From the NCBI RefSeq assembly GCF_001463885.1, contig NZ_BBWQ01000018.1, positions 124,001 to 188,000 of the forward strand: a stretch of DNA of 64,000 bases, in the 5' to 3' direction. This DNA comes from Aureimonas altamirensis (GTDB lineage: Bacteria; Pseudomonadota; Alphaproteobacteria; Rhizobiales; Rhizobiaceae). Below are positions 47,173 to 55,153 of this stretch, in pieces. Under the pieces are notes generated by a model. It searched no databases and had not been told where the DNA came from. It saw only the letters and a list, made by a program, of their open reading frames with translations. The position numbers and the translations under genes are program-made. The first letter of the stretch is position 1. The number at the start of each line of letters is the position of its first letter.

Positions 47173-47426
47173 ACATCCCTCAGGCCATCGGCACTGCCGC
47201 CCGAGAAAGATATGACCTAAATCATTTAACGTGTCATTCAACGGTCGTTGCTAAGCTGACTTAGGCTGACTTCAGCCGATATTGGGGAGAAACGAACGCA
47301 CAAGTGAGGCTATGCAACGGCCCTGGGTACTGCCCAGGAAGCGTTAAACAGCAATCCGGTTACGAACCGGTGGCGCGCACGATGCAATGCGTTCTTGCGC
47401 ACTGCGACAACCATAGGGCACGAGCT

Positions 47427-47470
47427 TGTCACCCATGTCTTAGGTACGGTCTGTGACCCGTGTCTTCAGG
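47427..47470. mobile_element. Possible insertion-sequence end (25-base period repeat)
   Basis: TGTCACCCATGTCTTAGG (47427-47444) and TGTGACCCGTGTCTTCAGG (47452-47470) are near-copies 25 bases apart. Tandem ACCCATGTC-type words are a feature I associate with the ends of IS481-type elements. No transposase gene is present, so this would be a remnant, 18 bases from tRNA-Pro. Confidence 0.4.
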
Positions 47471-47487
47471 CTGTACAAGTGCTTGGA

Positions 47488-47564
47488 TGGTCGGAGCGAG
47501 AGGATTCGAACCTCCGACCCCCTGAACCCCATTCAGGTGCGCTACCAGGCTGCGCTACGCTCCG
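47488..47564 (-). tRNA. tRNA-Pro (anticodon GGG)
   Basis: The full cloverleaf can be read on the minus strand in 77 bases. The acceptor stem CGGAGCG pairs with CGCTCCG, the anticodon stem CCTGA pairs with TCAGG, and the 7-base loop ATGGGGT carries GGG after U33. The T arm contains GGTTCGAATCC and the CCA end is encoded. Confidence 0.97.
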
Positions 47565-48001
47565 ACGGGCGAAGCTCTATGAAATCTCGCGCCACAGCGC
47601 AACCGATTTCTGCCTTTGAAAAGGAAACGCCCGACGACCTCTCGCAAATTGTATCCGTTGGTAATGCAATCGGACCGATTGGCCTGTACAGGTTGTCGCA
47701 CCCCATCATCGAATGTCTGATGGCCGACAAAACTCCGGACAGCTTGCGGCGGTTAAAAATTGATTACGGGGCACTGCAGGGGCAGGCCGCGGAAGTGAAC
47801 AACACTGGAATTATACGTAGATCGGCGCAACTGAAACATGGATATACATGGGCCAGAAAAATTATAATCGGTTTATGAAAGTGTCATCATTCGGCGGCCT
47901 GTAAAAAAGACGCGAGGACAGGTTTCGGTGCTTGTGTTTTCGCCGCATTGGCCTCTACAATCAGTAGTAGAGGGTGTCGGGGGCAAGCGAGGGAGACGAC
48001 C
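47565..48001. other. Low-GC intergenic region next to tRNA-Pro
   Basis: About 437 bases lack a convincing gene. A frame from ATG 47579 to 47878 (99 codons) is open, but it has no ribosome site and no recognisable domain. GC content falls noticeably at about 47740-47880 compared with the flanks. Together with the repeat on the other side of the tRNA, this looks like a scar of insertion. Confidence 0.5.
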
Positions 48002-48211
48002 ATGACTGGCAGTGACCGTCCTGCGTTTTCCGGCGCCGTGCCGGAGGATTTCATCTCCGAAAGAGGGTTCGCTTCGGAAAGCGCATCCGGCCTGATTCTG
48101 CGGCTGCAGGACAGCAATCGCGCCCTGGAAAATCTTCTGCACGCATTGGAGCGGGACGAATCCACGAGCCGTTCCCCGCGCTTCGAACCCGACGCCTACC
48201 CATTCGTCTGA
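48002..48211 (+). CDS. Small protein of unknown function
   Basis: The protein has 69 residues. The ATG has a strong ribosome site (GAGGGAGAC). The middle forms an amphipathic helix (SGLILRLQDSNRALENLLHA). There is no signal peptide or membrane span, and no family is recognised. A bidirectional terminator follows and separates it from the convergent wrbA, which supports a real transcript. Confidence 0.55.
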   Translation: MTGSDRPAFSGAVPEDFISERGFASESASGLILRLQDSNRALENLLHALERDESTSRSPRFEPDAYPFV

Positions 48212-48235
48212 CTGCGGCTGAGTGCGGCAGGCATG

Positions 48236-48261
48236 AAAAAGGCCGGCGCGTGCCGGCCTTT
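48236..48261. terminator. Bidirectional terminator between the 69-residue gene and wrbA
   Basis: GGCCGGC (48241-48247) and GCCGGCC (48252-48258) form a 7-bp stem with a 4-base loop. It is flanked by five A residues on the left and TTT on the right, so it can act in both directions. Confidence 0.8.
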
Positions 48262-48285
48262 CTGCTTTGTGTCGGCGGTGTGCGT

Positions 48286-48885
48286 TCAGCCGGCGATCTT
48301 GCCGGCGATCTCCGCGATATGGCGGCCCTGGAAGCGGGCGCCTTCCAGCTCGATTTCGCTGGGCTGCCGGGAACCGTCGCCACCGGCGATGGTCGTTGCG
48401 CCGTAGGGCGACCCACCGACGATCTGATCCAGCGCCATCTGTCCGGCGAAGGCATAGGGCAGTCCGACGACAACCAGGCCGTGATGCAGGAAGGTCTTGT
48501 GCATCGACAGAAGGGTCGCCTCGTTGCCGCCATGCTGGGTCGCCGACGAGGTGAAGGCGCCGGCAACCTTGCCGAACAACTTGCCGGCTGCCCAAAGGCC
48601 GCCCGTCCTGTCCCAGAAGGACTGCATCTGAGAGCTCGGATTGCCGAAGCGGGTGGGGGCACCGACGATGATGGCGTCGTATGCGGGAAGGTCTTCGGGC
48701 TTTGCCTCCGGGTGCGCCGAATCCGTCATGAAGCCGGCGCCGGCGACGACTTCGGCCGGCGCGGTTTCCGGAACCCGCTTGATGTCCACTTCGGCACCGG
48801 CGCTGGCAGCGCCTTCGGCCACGGCGCGCGCCATGGCTTCGATATGGCCGTAGCTGGAATAATAGAGTACCAGAACCTTGGTCAT
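48286..48885 (-). CDS. wrbA: NAD(P)H:quinone oxidoreductase, WrbA type
   Basis: The protein has 199 residues and a flavodoxin-like fold. It begins [20 protein letters not shown] (FMN phosphate loop), has [18 protein letters not shown] and [15 protein letters not shown], and ends with the family region on GASPYGA-like ([20 protein letters not shown]). It reduces quinones by two electrons in the cytoplasm and protects against redox stress. It stands alone. Confidence 0.93.
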   Translation of the reverse strand: MTKVLVLYYSSYGHIEAMARAVAEGAASAGAEVDIKRVPETAPAEVVAGAGFMTDSAHPEAKPEDLPAYDAIIVGAPTRFGNPSSQMQSFWDRTGGLWAAGKLFGKVAGAFTSSATQHGGNEATLLSMHKTFLHHGLVVVGLPYAFAGQMALDQIVGGSPYGATTIAGGDGSRQPSEIELEGARFQGRHIAEIAGKIAG

Positions 48886-49028
48886 GCATCTTCCCTTCGG
48901 TTGGCCCGGAGGCCGTTGTTGCTGGCCGTATAGATACGTGATTGCACAGACATGCGTTAGGCGGGATGCAGAGACGCACTGTCTACAGCGGTTGACCGCC
49001 TGACCCGGCGGGAAAGGAAATTCCGGCG

Positions 49029-49769
49029 ATGGCCCAGACTGCTTCCATGCTTGCGATCGGAGACGAACTCCTGTCCGGCCGGACCAAGGACAAGAACATC
49101 GCGCACCTGGCCGATGTCATGACGATGGCCGGCATCGACCTCAAGGAGGTTCGCATCGTGGGTGACGAGCCGGAAGAGATCGTCGCCGCCGTCAACGCCT
49201 TGCGCGCCCGCTACGACTATGTCTTCACCTCGGGCGGCATCGGCCCCACCCATGACGACATGACGGCCGATGCCATCGCCGCCGCCTTCGAGGCGCCGAT
49301 CGGCTATCACCCGCAGGCCTATGCCCTGATGGCGAAGCATTACGAGGCGCGGGGAATGGAGTTTACCGAGGCGCGCAAGCGCATGGCCCGGACGCCGGAG
49401 GGCGCCAGCCTGATCGACAATCCCGTTTCCGTGGCGCCGGGCTTTCATATCGGCAATGTCTATGTGCTCGCCGGCGTGCCGGCCGTTTTCCAGGCCATGC
49501 TGGAAAAGATCGTCGCCGGCCTGCCGCAAGGCCCGGTCGTGCTGTCGGCGGCGGTGGAATGCCCCTTCGGCGAGGGCGATATCGGCGGCCCGCTGGGCGA
49601 GATCCAGAAGCGGCATCCCGATGTCGTCATCGGCTCGTACCCAAAGTTCGACGGCGCGCGCTACAGCACCGAACTTGTCGTGCGGTCTCGTGATGGCGAG
49701 GCGCTTTCGCGCGCGCGGAGCGAGGTCGAGGCGATGCTGGCAGACCTGGCGGCCAGCCGCTCCACGTGA
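49029..49769 (+). CDS. Molybdopterin-binding-domain protein (CinA N-terminal domain type)
   Basis: The protein has 246 residues. It has the MoCF_biosynth fold: [34 protein letters not shown] and [14 protein letters not shown]. It equals the N-terminal half of CinA (COG1058) without the nicotinamide-nucleotide amidase half. Stand-alone versions are common in alphaproteobacteria; the exact reaction is unknown, possibly ADP-ribose or nucleotide pyrophosphohydrolysis. It precedes gpt by 75 bases on the same strand. Confidence 0.85.
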   Translation: MAQTASMLAIGDELLSGRTKDKNIAHLADVMTMAGIDLKEVRIVGDEPEEIVAAVNALRARYDYVFTSGGIGPTHDDMTADAIAAAFEAPIGYHPQAYALMAKHYEARGMEFTEARKRMARTPEGASLIDNPVSVAPGFHIGNVYVLAGVPAVFQAMLEKIVAGLPQGPVVLSAAVECPFGEGDIGGPLGEIQKRHPDVVIGSYPKFDGARYSTELVVRSRDGEALSRARSEVEAMLADLAASRST

Positions 49770-49844
49770 TGTCCCGCCCGTGCTTGCGGTAGGCGCGCAA
49801 CCGGGCTATCGCATCGCCCTTGGAAAGATCGGAGCCATGCAGAC

Positions 49845-50339
49845 ATGACGAGCGAAAAGTCCTTTCCCGTTTCGTGGGATCAGTTTCACCGCGATGCGCG
49901 CGCGCTCGCCTGGCGGCTGGCCGGGGTGCGTGACGACTGGAAGGCCATCGTCTGCATCACGCGCGGCGGGCTGGTGCCGGCCGCCATCATCGCGCGCGAG
50001 CTTGGCACGCGGCTGATCGAAACCGTATGCGTGGCGTCGTACCACGACTACGAGACACAGGGCGAGTTGAAGGTGCTCAAGGGCATATCGCCGGACCTGA
50101 CGGGCGACGACGGCGACGGCGTGCTGATCGTCGACGATCTGACCGATACCGGAAAGACGGCGGCACTGGTGCGCTCGATGCTGCCCAAGGCCCATTTCGC
50201 CACCGTCTACGCCAAACCCAAGGGCCGCCCGCTGGTAGATACCTTCATTACGGAAGTGTCGCAGGACACATGGATATTCTTTCCGTGGGATCTGGGGCTG
50301 ACCTTCCAGGCGCCGATTTCCAAGGGCGTGGCCGGCTGA
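49845..50339 (+). CDS. gpt: Xanthine phosphoribosyltransferase
   Basis: The protein has 164 residues. The PRPP-binding motif [14 protein letters not shown] (residues about 92-105) and an early [17 protein letters not shown] match Gpt. It salvages xanthine and guanine to nucleotides, probably as a membrane-associated cytosolic enzyme. It converges with the monooxygenase gene. Confidence 0.93.
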   Translation: MTSEKSFPVSWDQFHRDARALAWRLAGVRDDWKAIVCITRGGLVPAAIIARELGTRLIETVCVASYHDYETQGELKVLKGISPDLTGDDGDGVLIVDDLTDTGKTAALVRSMLPKAHFATVYAKPKGRPLVDTFITEVSQDTWIFFPWDLGLTFQAPISKGVAG

Positions 50340-50410
50340 CACGCCAGGCGCGGTAAAGCCGCCCGCCGCGCCCTTTGGCACGGCAGGCGGCTATGACCTG
50401 CTTCACCGCG

Positions 50411-52213
50411 TCAGGCGACGTGGTGGGGAGGGTGCAGGCCGTATACCGGCGTTTCCAGGCCAATCTGACGCGCCTTCAATTGCAGCGCCAGATATTGAGA
50501 GTAGTGCCGCGACTGGTGGAGATTTCCACCGTGGAACCATAGGGCTTCCTGCGCGGTGGGCTTCCACATGTTGCGCTGCTCGCCTTCCCATGGGCCGGGG
50601 TCTTTCGGAGTGGCGGAGCCAAGGCCCCAGCACTTGCCGACCGCATCGGCCACCTCCTGCGAGATCAGGTCCGCAGCCCAGCCATTCATCGATCCGTAGC
50701 CGGTGGCATAGACGACCAGATCGGCCGGCAGTTCGGTGCCGTCCTTCAGCACCACCGCATCCTCTGTCAGATGGCTCACGTCGGAGCCCGACTTCAGCTT
50801 GATGGATCCGTCGATGACGAGATCGCAGGCGCCCACATCGATGTAATATCCGGACCCGCGCCGCAGATATTTCATGAAGAGGCCGGAGTCGTCCGCGCCG
50901 AAATCCAGCATGAAGCCGGCCTTCTCCAGCGCCGCATAGAAATCGGCGTCCTGCTGCCGGATCTTGTCGTAGATGGGTATCTGGAACTCGTGCAGGATCC
51001 GGTAGGGAATGGAGGCGAAGATCAGATCGGCCTTGCGGGTGGTGACGCCGTTGGCCAATGCGCGCTCGGAATAGAGATCGCCCAACCCATGCTCCATCAG
51101 CGAGTCCGAGCGGACGATGTGGGTGGACGAGCGCTGGACCATGGTTACGTCGGCGCCGGCTTCCCAAAGCGCGGCGCAGATATCGTGCGCCGAATTGTTG
51201 GAGCCGACAACGACGACGCGTTTGCCCTTGTAGGCATCCGGGCCGGGGTGCTGCGACGAATGCTGCTGCTCGCCCCGGAACAGGTCCTGGCCGTCGAAGC
51301 GTGGGATATTCGGCTTGCCGGACATGCCCGTGGCCAGAACGAGCTGCCTGGGACGGAGGGTCGTTTCCTGTCCGTCGCGTTCCACGACGACCGTCCAGGT
51401 GCCGTCCGCTTCGTCGTACCGGGCGCTCTTTGCCGTGGTGGAGCCCCAGTAATTGAGCTCCATTACCTTCGCGTACATTTCCAGCCAGTCGCCGATCTTG
51501 TCCTTGGGCGCGAAGACTGGCCAGTTGTCGGGGAAGGGGATGTAGGGCAGATGGTCGTACCAGACCGGGTCGTGCAGGCACAGCGACTTGTATCGCTTGC
51601 GCCAGCTATCGCCCGGCCGCTCGTTGCGCTCCACGATCAACGTGGGCACGCCGAGCTGCCGCAGCCGGGCGCCGAGCGCGATGCCGCCTTGCCCGCCACC
51701 GATGATGAGGACATCCGGCTGCACCTGGCGCCCGAGGGTCTCCACTTCCTTTGCCCGGCGCTCGGCCCAGCTCTTGCGGTTGCGGTCGTGCCCATGCTCC
51801 GCACCCATGGGGCGCTTGAGCCCCTTCGGCTCCTCGTGGCCCTTCAGTTCGGTCAGCGTGGTCAGCAGAGTCCATATCAGCCCGCTGCGGATGCGCACAT
51901 GCCCCACGCCGCGCCCCACCTTCGTCTCGAACGCGAACCATCCGTCGGTTACGCCGTCGTTTTCCGAGGCTTCCCATTCGCTGTCCTGCACGAAGCCGCT
52001 CGGCTGGATGGTGGGCAGTTGGGCCTTCAGCATGTCGCGGATCGCGTCATGCCCCTCCGCCGTATCGATGTTCCAGGTAAAGGCGACGAGATCCCGCCAG
52101 TAACAGTCCATCTGGAACAGGTTGACGGCGGCGTCGATATCGCCTTTCTCCAGCGCCGCTCCAAGCTTGGCAAGAACGCTGTCCACCCGCGTTGCGGGGC
52201 TGTCGTTCAGCAT
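50411..52213 (-). CDS. Flavin-containing monooxygenase with N-terminal NTF2-like domain
   Basis: The protein has 600 residues. Residues 1-125 look like an NTF2/SnoaL-type domain. Residues 165-600 are a two-dinucleotide-fold monooxygenase: FAD motif GGGQGG (172-177), an FMO/Baeyer-Villiger-like fingerprint FRGEQQHSSQH (312-322, with His where Trp is usual) and the NADPH motif GSNNSAH (337-343). The substrate is unknown. The ATG at 52213 has GGAGGAG eight bases upstream; one at 52219 sits too close to that site. A sigma-54 promoter at 52294-52310 precedes it, and the AcoR-type activator gene lies just upstream. Confidence 0.87.
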   Translation of the reverse strand: MLNDSPATRVDSVLAKLGAALEKGDIDAAVNLFQMDCYWRDLVAFTWNIDTAEGHDAIRDMLKAQLPTIQPSGFVQDSEWEASENDGVTDGWFAFETKVGRGVGHVRIRSGLIWTLLTTLTELKGHEEPKGLKRPMGAEHGHDRNRKSWAERRAKEVETLGRQVQPDVLIIGGGQGGIALGARLRQLGVPTLIVERNERPGDSWRKRYKSLCLHDPVWYDHLPYIPFPDNWPVFAPKDKIGDWLEMYAKVMELNYWGSTTAKSARYDEADGTWTVVVERDGQETTLRPRQLVLATGMSGKPNIPRFDGQDLFRGEQQHSSQHPGPDAYKGKRVVVVGSNNSAHDICAALWEAGADVTMVQRSSTHIVRSDSLMEHGLGDLYSERALANGVTTRKADLIFASIPYRILHEFQIPIYDKIRQQDADFYAALEKAGFMLDFGADDSGLFMKYLRRGSGYYIDVGACDLVIDGSIKLKSGSDVSHLTEDAVVLKDGTELPADLVVYATGYGSMNGWAADLISQEVADAVGKCWGLGSATPKDPGPWEGEQRNMWKPTAQEALWFHGGNLHQSRHYSQYLALQLKARQIGLETPVYGLHPPHHVA

Positions 52214-52293
52214 AGTCATCTCCTCCAATTCAGTGCGGTCGTTGCCGCTTGATGGCCGGCCCTTATAGCCGGTCCCGATTGCCGCAAAGACGT

Positions 52294-52310
52294 TGCAAGC
52301 GGCATGCCAA
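52294..52310 (-). promoter_or_regulatory. Sigma-54 (-24/-12) promoter of the monooxygenase gene
   Basis: On the minus strand the site reads TTGGCATGCCGCTTGCA: TGGCATG, four bases, TTGCA, against the consensus TGGCACG-N4-TTGCW. The GG and GC elements are exactly 10 bases apart. Transcription would start near 52283, about 70 bases before the ATG. Confidence 0.85.
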
Positions 52311-52381
52311 AGCGTTGTCCGGCAGAGAAGGCGGGCTCTTTGCGCTGGCGGCATCGCAAAACCGTTGCAGGACGCCACACC

Positions 52382-52393
52382 TGTTGCGCAACA
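52382..52393. promoter_or_regulatory. Candidate upstream activator site
   Basis: TGTTGCGCAACA is a perfect 12-bp palindrome about 80 bases upstream of the -24 element, the usual distance for enhancer-binding proteins. It sits between the activator gene and its presumed target promoter. Confidence 0.55.
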
Positions 52394-52403
52394 CGACGCG
52401 CCG

Positions 52404-54224
52404 CTAGTGCGGCCGCGCTACCCCAAGGCGCCGCATCCGGCGGTGCAGGGTCGTTCGGTCCACACCAAGGGAGCGCGATGCCAGAGAGATGTTCCAGCCC
52501 GTATCTCGCAGTGTGGCGTACAGGCGCTGCGCCTCGTCCTGTGGCGCGGCAGAATGGACGCCAGCGCGTTGCGCCAAGGACGGCGGAAGATCTTCGATGC
52601 CGATTTCGCCGGCCTCTGCGACAGTGCCGGCATAGGCCAGTGCGTTAGCCAGCTCCCGGATATTGCCGGGCCAATCATGTCGGCGCAGTGCCTCTCGTGC
52701 CGCATTGGACAGGCGTGGTGCCGCCGGGCCCAGCAGCCGCGTAACCAGCCAGTCGAAGTCTGTCCGCTCGCGCAATGGGGGAAGGTCCAGTGCGGCGGCG
52801 TTGAGCCGGTATAGAAGATCCTGCCTGAACCGGCCGGCGGAAACGAGGTCGGCGAGGTTTCGGTTGGTCGCCGACAGGATGCGGATATCTACGCTTCTTG
52901 TGTCGGATGTACCAACGGGCTGCACCACCTTTTCCGAAAGCACGCGCAGCAGACGGCTCTGCAGGGCAAGCGGCATGTCGCCGATCTCGTCCAGAAACAG
53001 CGTTCCGCCATCGGCCTCTTCCACCAGCCCGCGGCGCGCCTTGCCGGCCCCGCTGAAGGCGCCGGCGGCGTGGCCGAACAACTCGGATTCGATCAGGCCC
53101 TCCGGGATGGCGGCGCAATTGATGGCGATGAAGCGCCCCTGGCGGCCGGAGGCGGCATGAATGGCGGCGGCCAGCACCTCCTTGCCGGTGCCGGTTTCTC
53201 CCTGCAGCAGGATGGGCAGCGTCGATGGGGCCAGTTGCCGGGCCACGGCGCGCAGCCTGTCTATGCGCACATCGCTGCCGCCTATGCCGTCCAGCGCGGA
53301 GGCGGCCGCCTGCCGGGCCGGCGGGGCGCTCTGGGCGGGCGAGGCGGCCGATTTCCACCGCGTCGGCGGCTCTATCGCATGGGCGAAGACGATGCTGCCG
53401 TCGCGGCAGCGCAACAGCCGTTCGTGGGCCGGCCTGTCCCGCGTCAGATCCGGCAGGCCGTCTATTCCGATGTGGAAGAACCGGTCGAGCCTTTCCCCGA
53501 TCAGGCCCGGCAAGGCAGCGCCAGCCTGGCCGATGCTGGCGCCGAGAAGGCTGGCTCCGCGATGCGTCATGCCGCAGACGCGGCCGGCGGCATCCACGGC
53601 GATGGCGGCATCCGGATCGACGTCCAGAAACTCCGGCGATTGAGAAAAGCGCAGCACCCAGTTGCGCCGCTGCGAAGCCATCAGATTGGCCAGCTCGATC
53701 CGCCGGGCGGTGGCCGTGACAAGGTGCAGCGCCAGGTTCTGGCTGACCTTCGGCGTCGGTGACGACAAGAGGGAAATATCCAGGACGGCGGCCAGGCCGC
53801 CCAGCCCATCGTAGATCGGCGCGGCAGTGCAGGACAGCGGCGTATGGGTCAGGTCGAAATGGTCGTCCTGATGGATGGTCAGGGCTTCGCCGGTGGCCAG
53901 GCAAGCGCCGATAGCGCAGGTGCCGGCGCGCTCCTCAAGCCATTCGGAGCCAAGATACAACCCGGCGCGGCGCAGCCGATGGTCGAAATGCGGATCGCCC
54001 ATGAACTCCACCGTCACGCCCTGCATGTCGGACAGAAGCAGCACGTAATTCTGGCCGGCAACCTGCGCATAGAGGCGTTCCAGCCCGGACCGCGCGATAT
54101 GGACGAGCTCTTCGGATTGCTGCCGATGTTCCTTCAGCCGGGTTTGCGGCACGATGACGGCTTCGCAGGCGGCTGCGGGGTCCAGGCCGTGCCGTATCAG
54201 GCAGCGCTGCCAGGATTCCACCAC
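52404..54224 (-). CDS. Sigma-54-dependent activator, AcoR family
   Basis: The protein has 606 residues from a GTG at 54224. An N-terminal GAF sensing region (residues about 40-170) precedes an AAA+ domain: Walker A GETGTGKE (342-349), sigma-54 contact loop GAFSGA (388-393; usually GAFTGA), Walker B TLFLDEIG (408-415). A Fis-type helix-turn-helix ends the protein (ISLASRSLGVDRTTLHRRMR). It probably senses a small molecule and activates the monooxygenase promoter 94 bases beyond its stop. The frame runs on upstream to 54363 with family-like residues (HAREIELASRGHATGRDGF) but no canonical start, so the true N-terminus is uncertain. Confidence 0.87.
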   Translation of the reverse strand: MVESWQRCLIRHGLDPAAACEAVIVPQTRLKEHRQQSEELVHIARSGLERLYAQVAGQNYVLLLSDMQGVTVEFMGDPHFDHRLRRAGLYLGSEWLEERAGTCAIGACLATGEALTIHQDDHFDLTHTPLSCTAAPIYDGLGGLAAVLDISLLSSPTPKVSQNLALHLVTATARRIELANLMASQRRNWVLRFSQSPEFLDVDPDAAIAVDAAGRVCGMTHRGASLLGASIGQAGAALPGLIGERLDRFFHIGIDGLPDLTRDRPAHERLLRCRDGSIVFAHAIEPPTRWKSAASPAQSAPPARQAAASALDGIGGSDVRIDRLRAVARQLAPSTLPILLQGETGTGKEVLAAAIHAASGRQGRFIAINCAAIPEGLIESELFGHAAGAFSGAGKARRGLVEEADGGTLFLDEIGDMPLALQSRLLRVLSEKVVQPVGTSDTRSVDIRILSATNRNLADLVSAGRFRQDLLYRLNAAALDLPPLRERTDFDWLVTRLLGPAAPRLSNAAREALRRHDWPGNIRELANALAYAGTVAEAGEIGIEDLPPSLAQRAGVHSAAPQDEAQRLYATLRDTGWNISLASRSLGVDRTTLHRRMRRLGVARPH

Positions 54225-54399
54225 GAAGCCGTCCCGGCCCGTTGCATGGCCGCGGCTGGCAAGCTCGATCTCGCGTGCATGTTTCGATCCGGAGACGATG
54301 TGTGATCCGCGCCGCCTCCCAACGGCACGCTCCCCTGACAGTTTCTCCCGCGAGGGAGCTTAGATCAAGGCGGACCGTCCCGTCCATCGCAAAGGACCG

Positions 54400-55086
54400 T
54401 CAGCTCCAGGACACGTCCACGCGGGTGGCATCCTCGATGCCGCGCACCTCGGCCATGCTTTCGGCCGCCAGACGCAGGGCAAGACGCTCGCGCTGGCTGG
54501 ACAGGTTGCCGCTGTAGTAGACGATCCCGTCCTCCACCCGTACGTTCTCGTCCCGCAGATAGAACCAGGGCTGGCGCCTCAGATCTTCCATCAGGCGCCT
54601 GCGGATCTCCTCGTCGGAGATCGGTTCGGGTGCGCGGCGCCCGGCCTTGTGTATCGCCTTCAGAATGTCGGATCGGGTGACGATGCCGACCGGGCGCAGC
54701 TTGTCCAGTATCACGATGGAGCGGATCTTGCGGGCGACCATCTCCGCAACGATATCGGCCATATCGGCGTCCAGCGGCAAGGTGCGGACCTTCGACGACA
54801 TCATGTCGCCGGCGACATTGGCGTGGCTGCGGATGTAATGCTCCAGCATCTCGCGCGGGTTCTTGCGATCCCATGACCACCAGTTGGCCGGCAGCAGCGT
54901 ATCGATGCTGCGGCGTACGATCAGATCCGTCGTGGTGACGATGCCGATGAGGTTGCCGGCATCGTCGACCACCGGCAGCGAATTGAACCCATTGTCCAGA
55001 AGGATCGCCGCCACATCGGCCACGGGCATATCCGGCTTTATGGTCGTTATGGGCGAAACCATCAATTCGGAAGCCTTCATCGGCAT
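54400..55086 (-). CDS. CBS-pair and BON domain protein
   Basis: The protein has 228 residues. Two CBS domains occupy residues about 5-60 (MVSPITTIKPDMPVADVAAI) and 90-145 (MSSKVRTLPLDADMADIVAE, IVTRSDILKAI). A BON domain follows at about 155-225 (RVEDGIVYYSGNLSSQRERL). CBS pairs bind adenine nucleotides and BON domains often touch membranes. The ATG at 55086 has GGAGGA seven bases upstream. It lies 67 bases after the siderophore permease gene on the same strand and may be read through, but a functional link is not evident. Confidence 0.85.
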   Translation of the reverse strand: MPMKASELMVSPITTIKPDMPVADVAAILLDNGFNSLPVVDDAGNLIGIVTTTDLIVRRSIDTLLPANWWSWDRKNPREMLEHYIRSHANVAGDMMSSKVRTLPLDADMADIVAEMVARKIRSIVILDKLRPVGIVTRSDILKAIHKAGRRAPEPISDEEIRRRLMEDLRRQPWFYLRDENVRVEDGIVYYSGNLSSQRERLALRLAAESMAEVRGIEDATRVDVSWS

Positions 55087-55153
55087 GGGTGTGTCCTCCT
55101 GCATTTCTCGATTCATGTGCGGATTGTAGCGCGAGTCCCATGAAGCGTCCGCT

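Noticed and set aside
47453-47878. Plus-strand 141-codon frame running through tRNA-Pro
   Set aside because: Its first part is the antisense translation of the tRNA (ERIRTSDPLNP is a well-known artefact). The remainder lacks a ribosome site and any domain.
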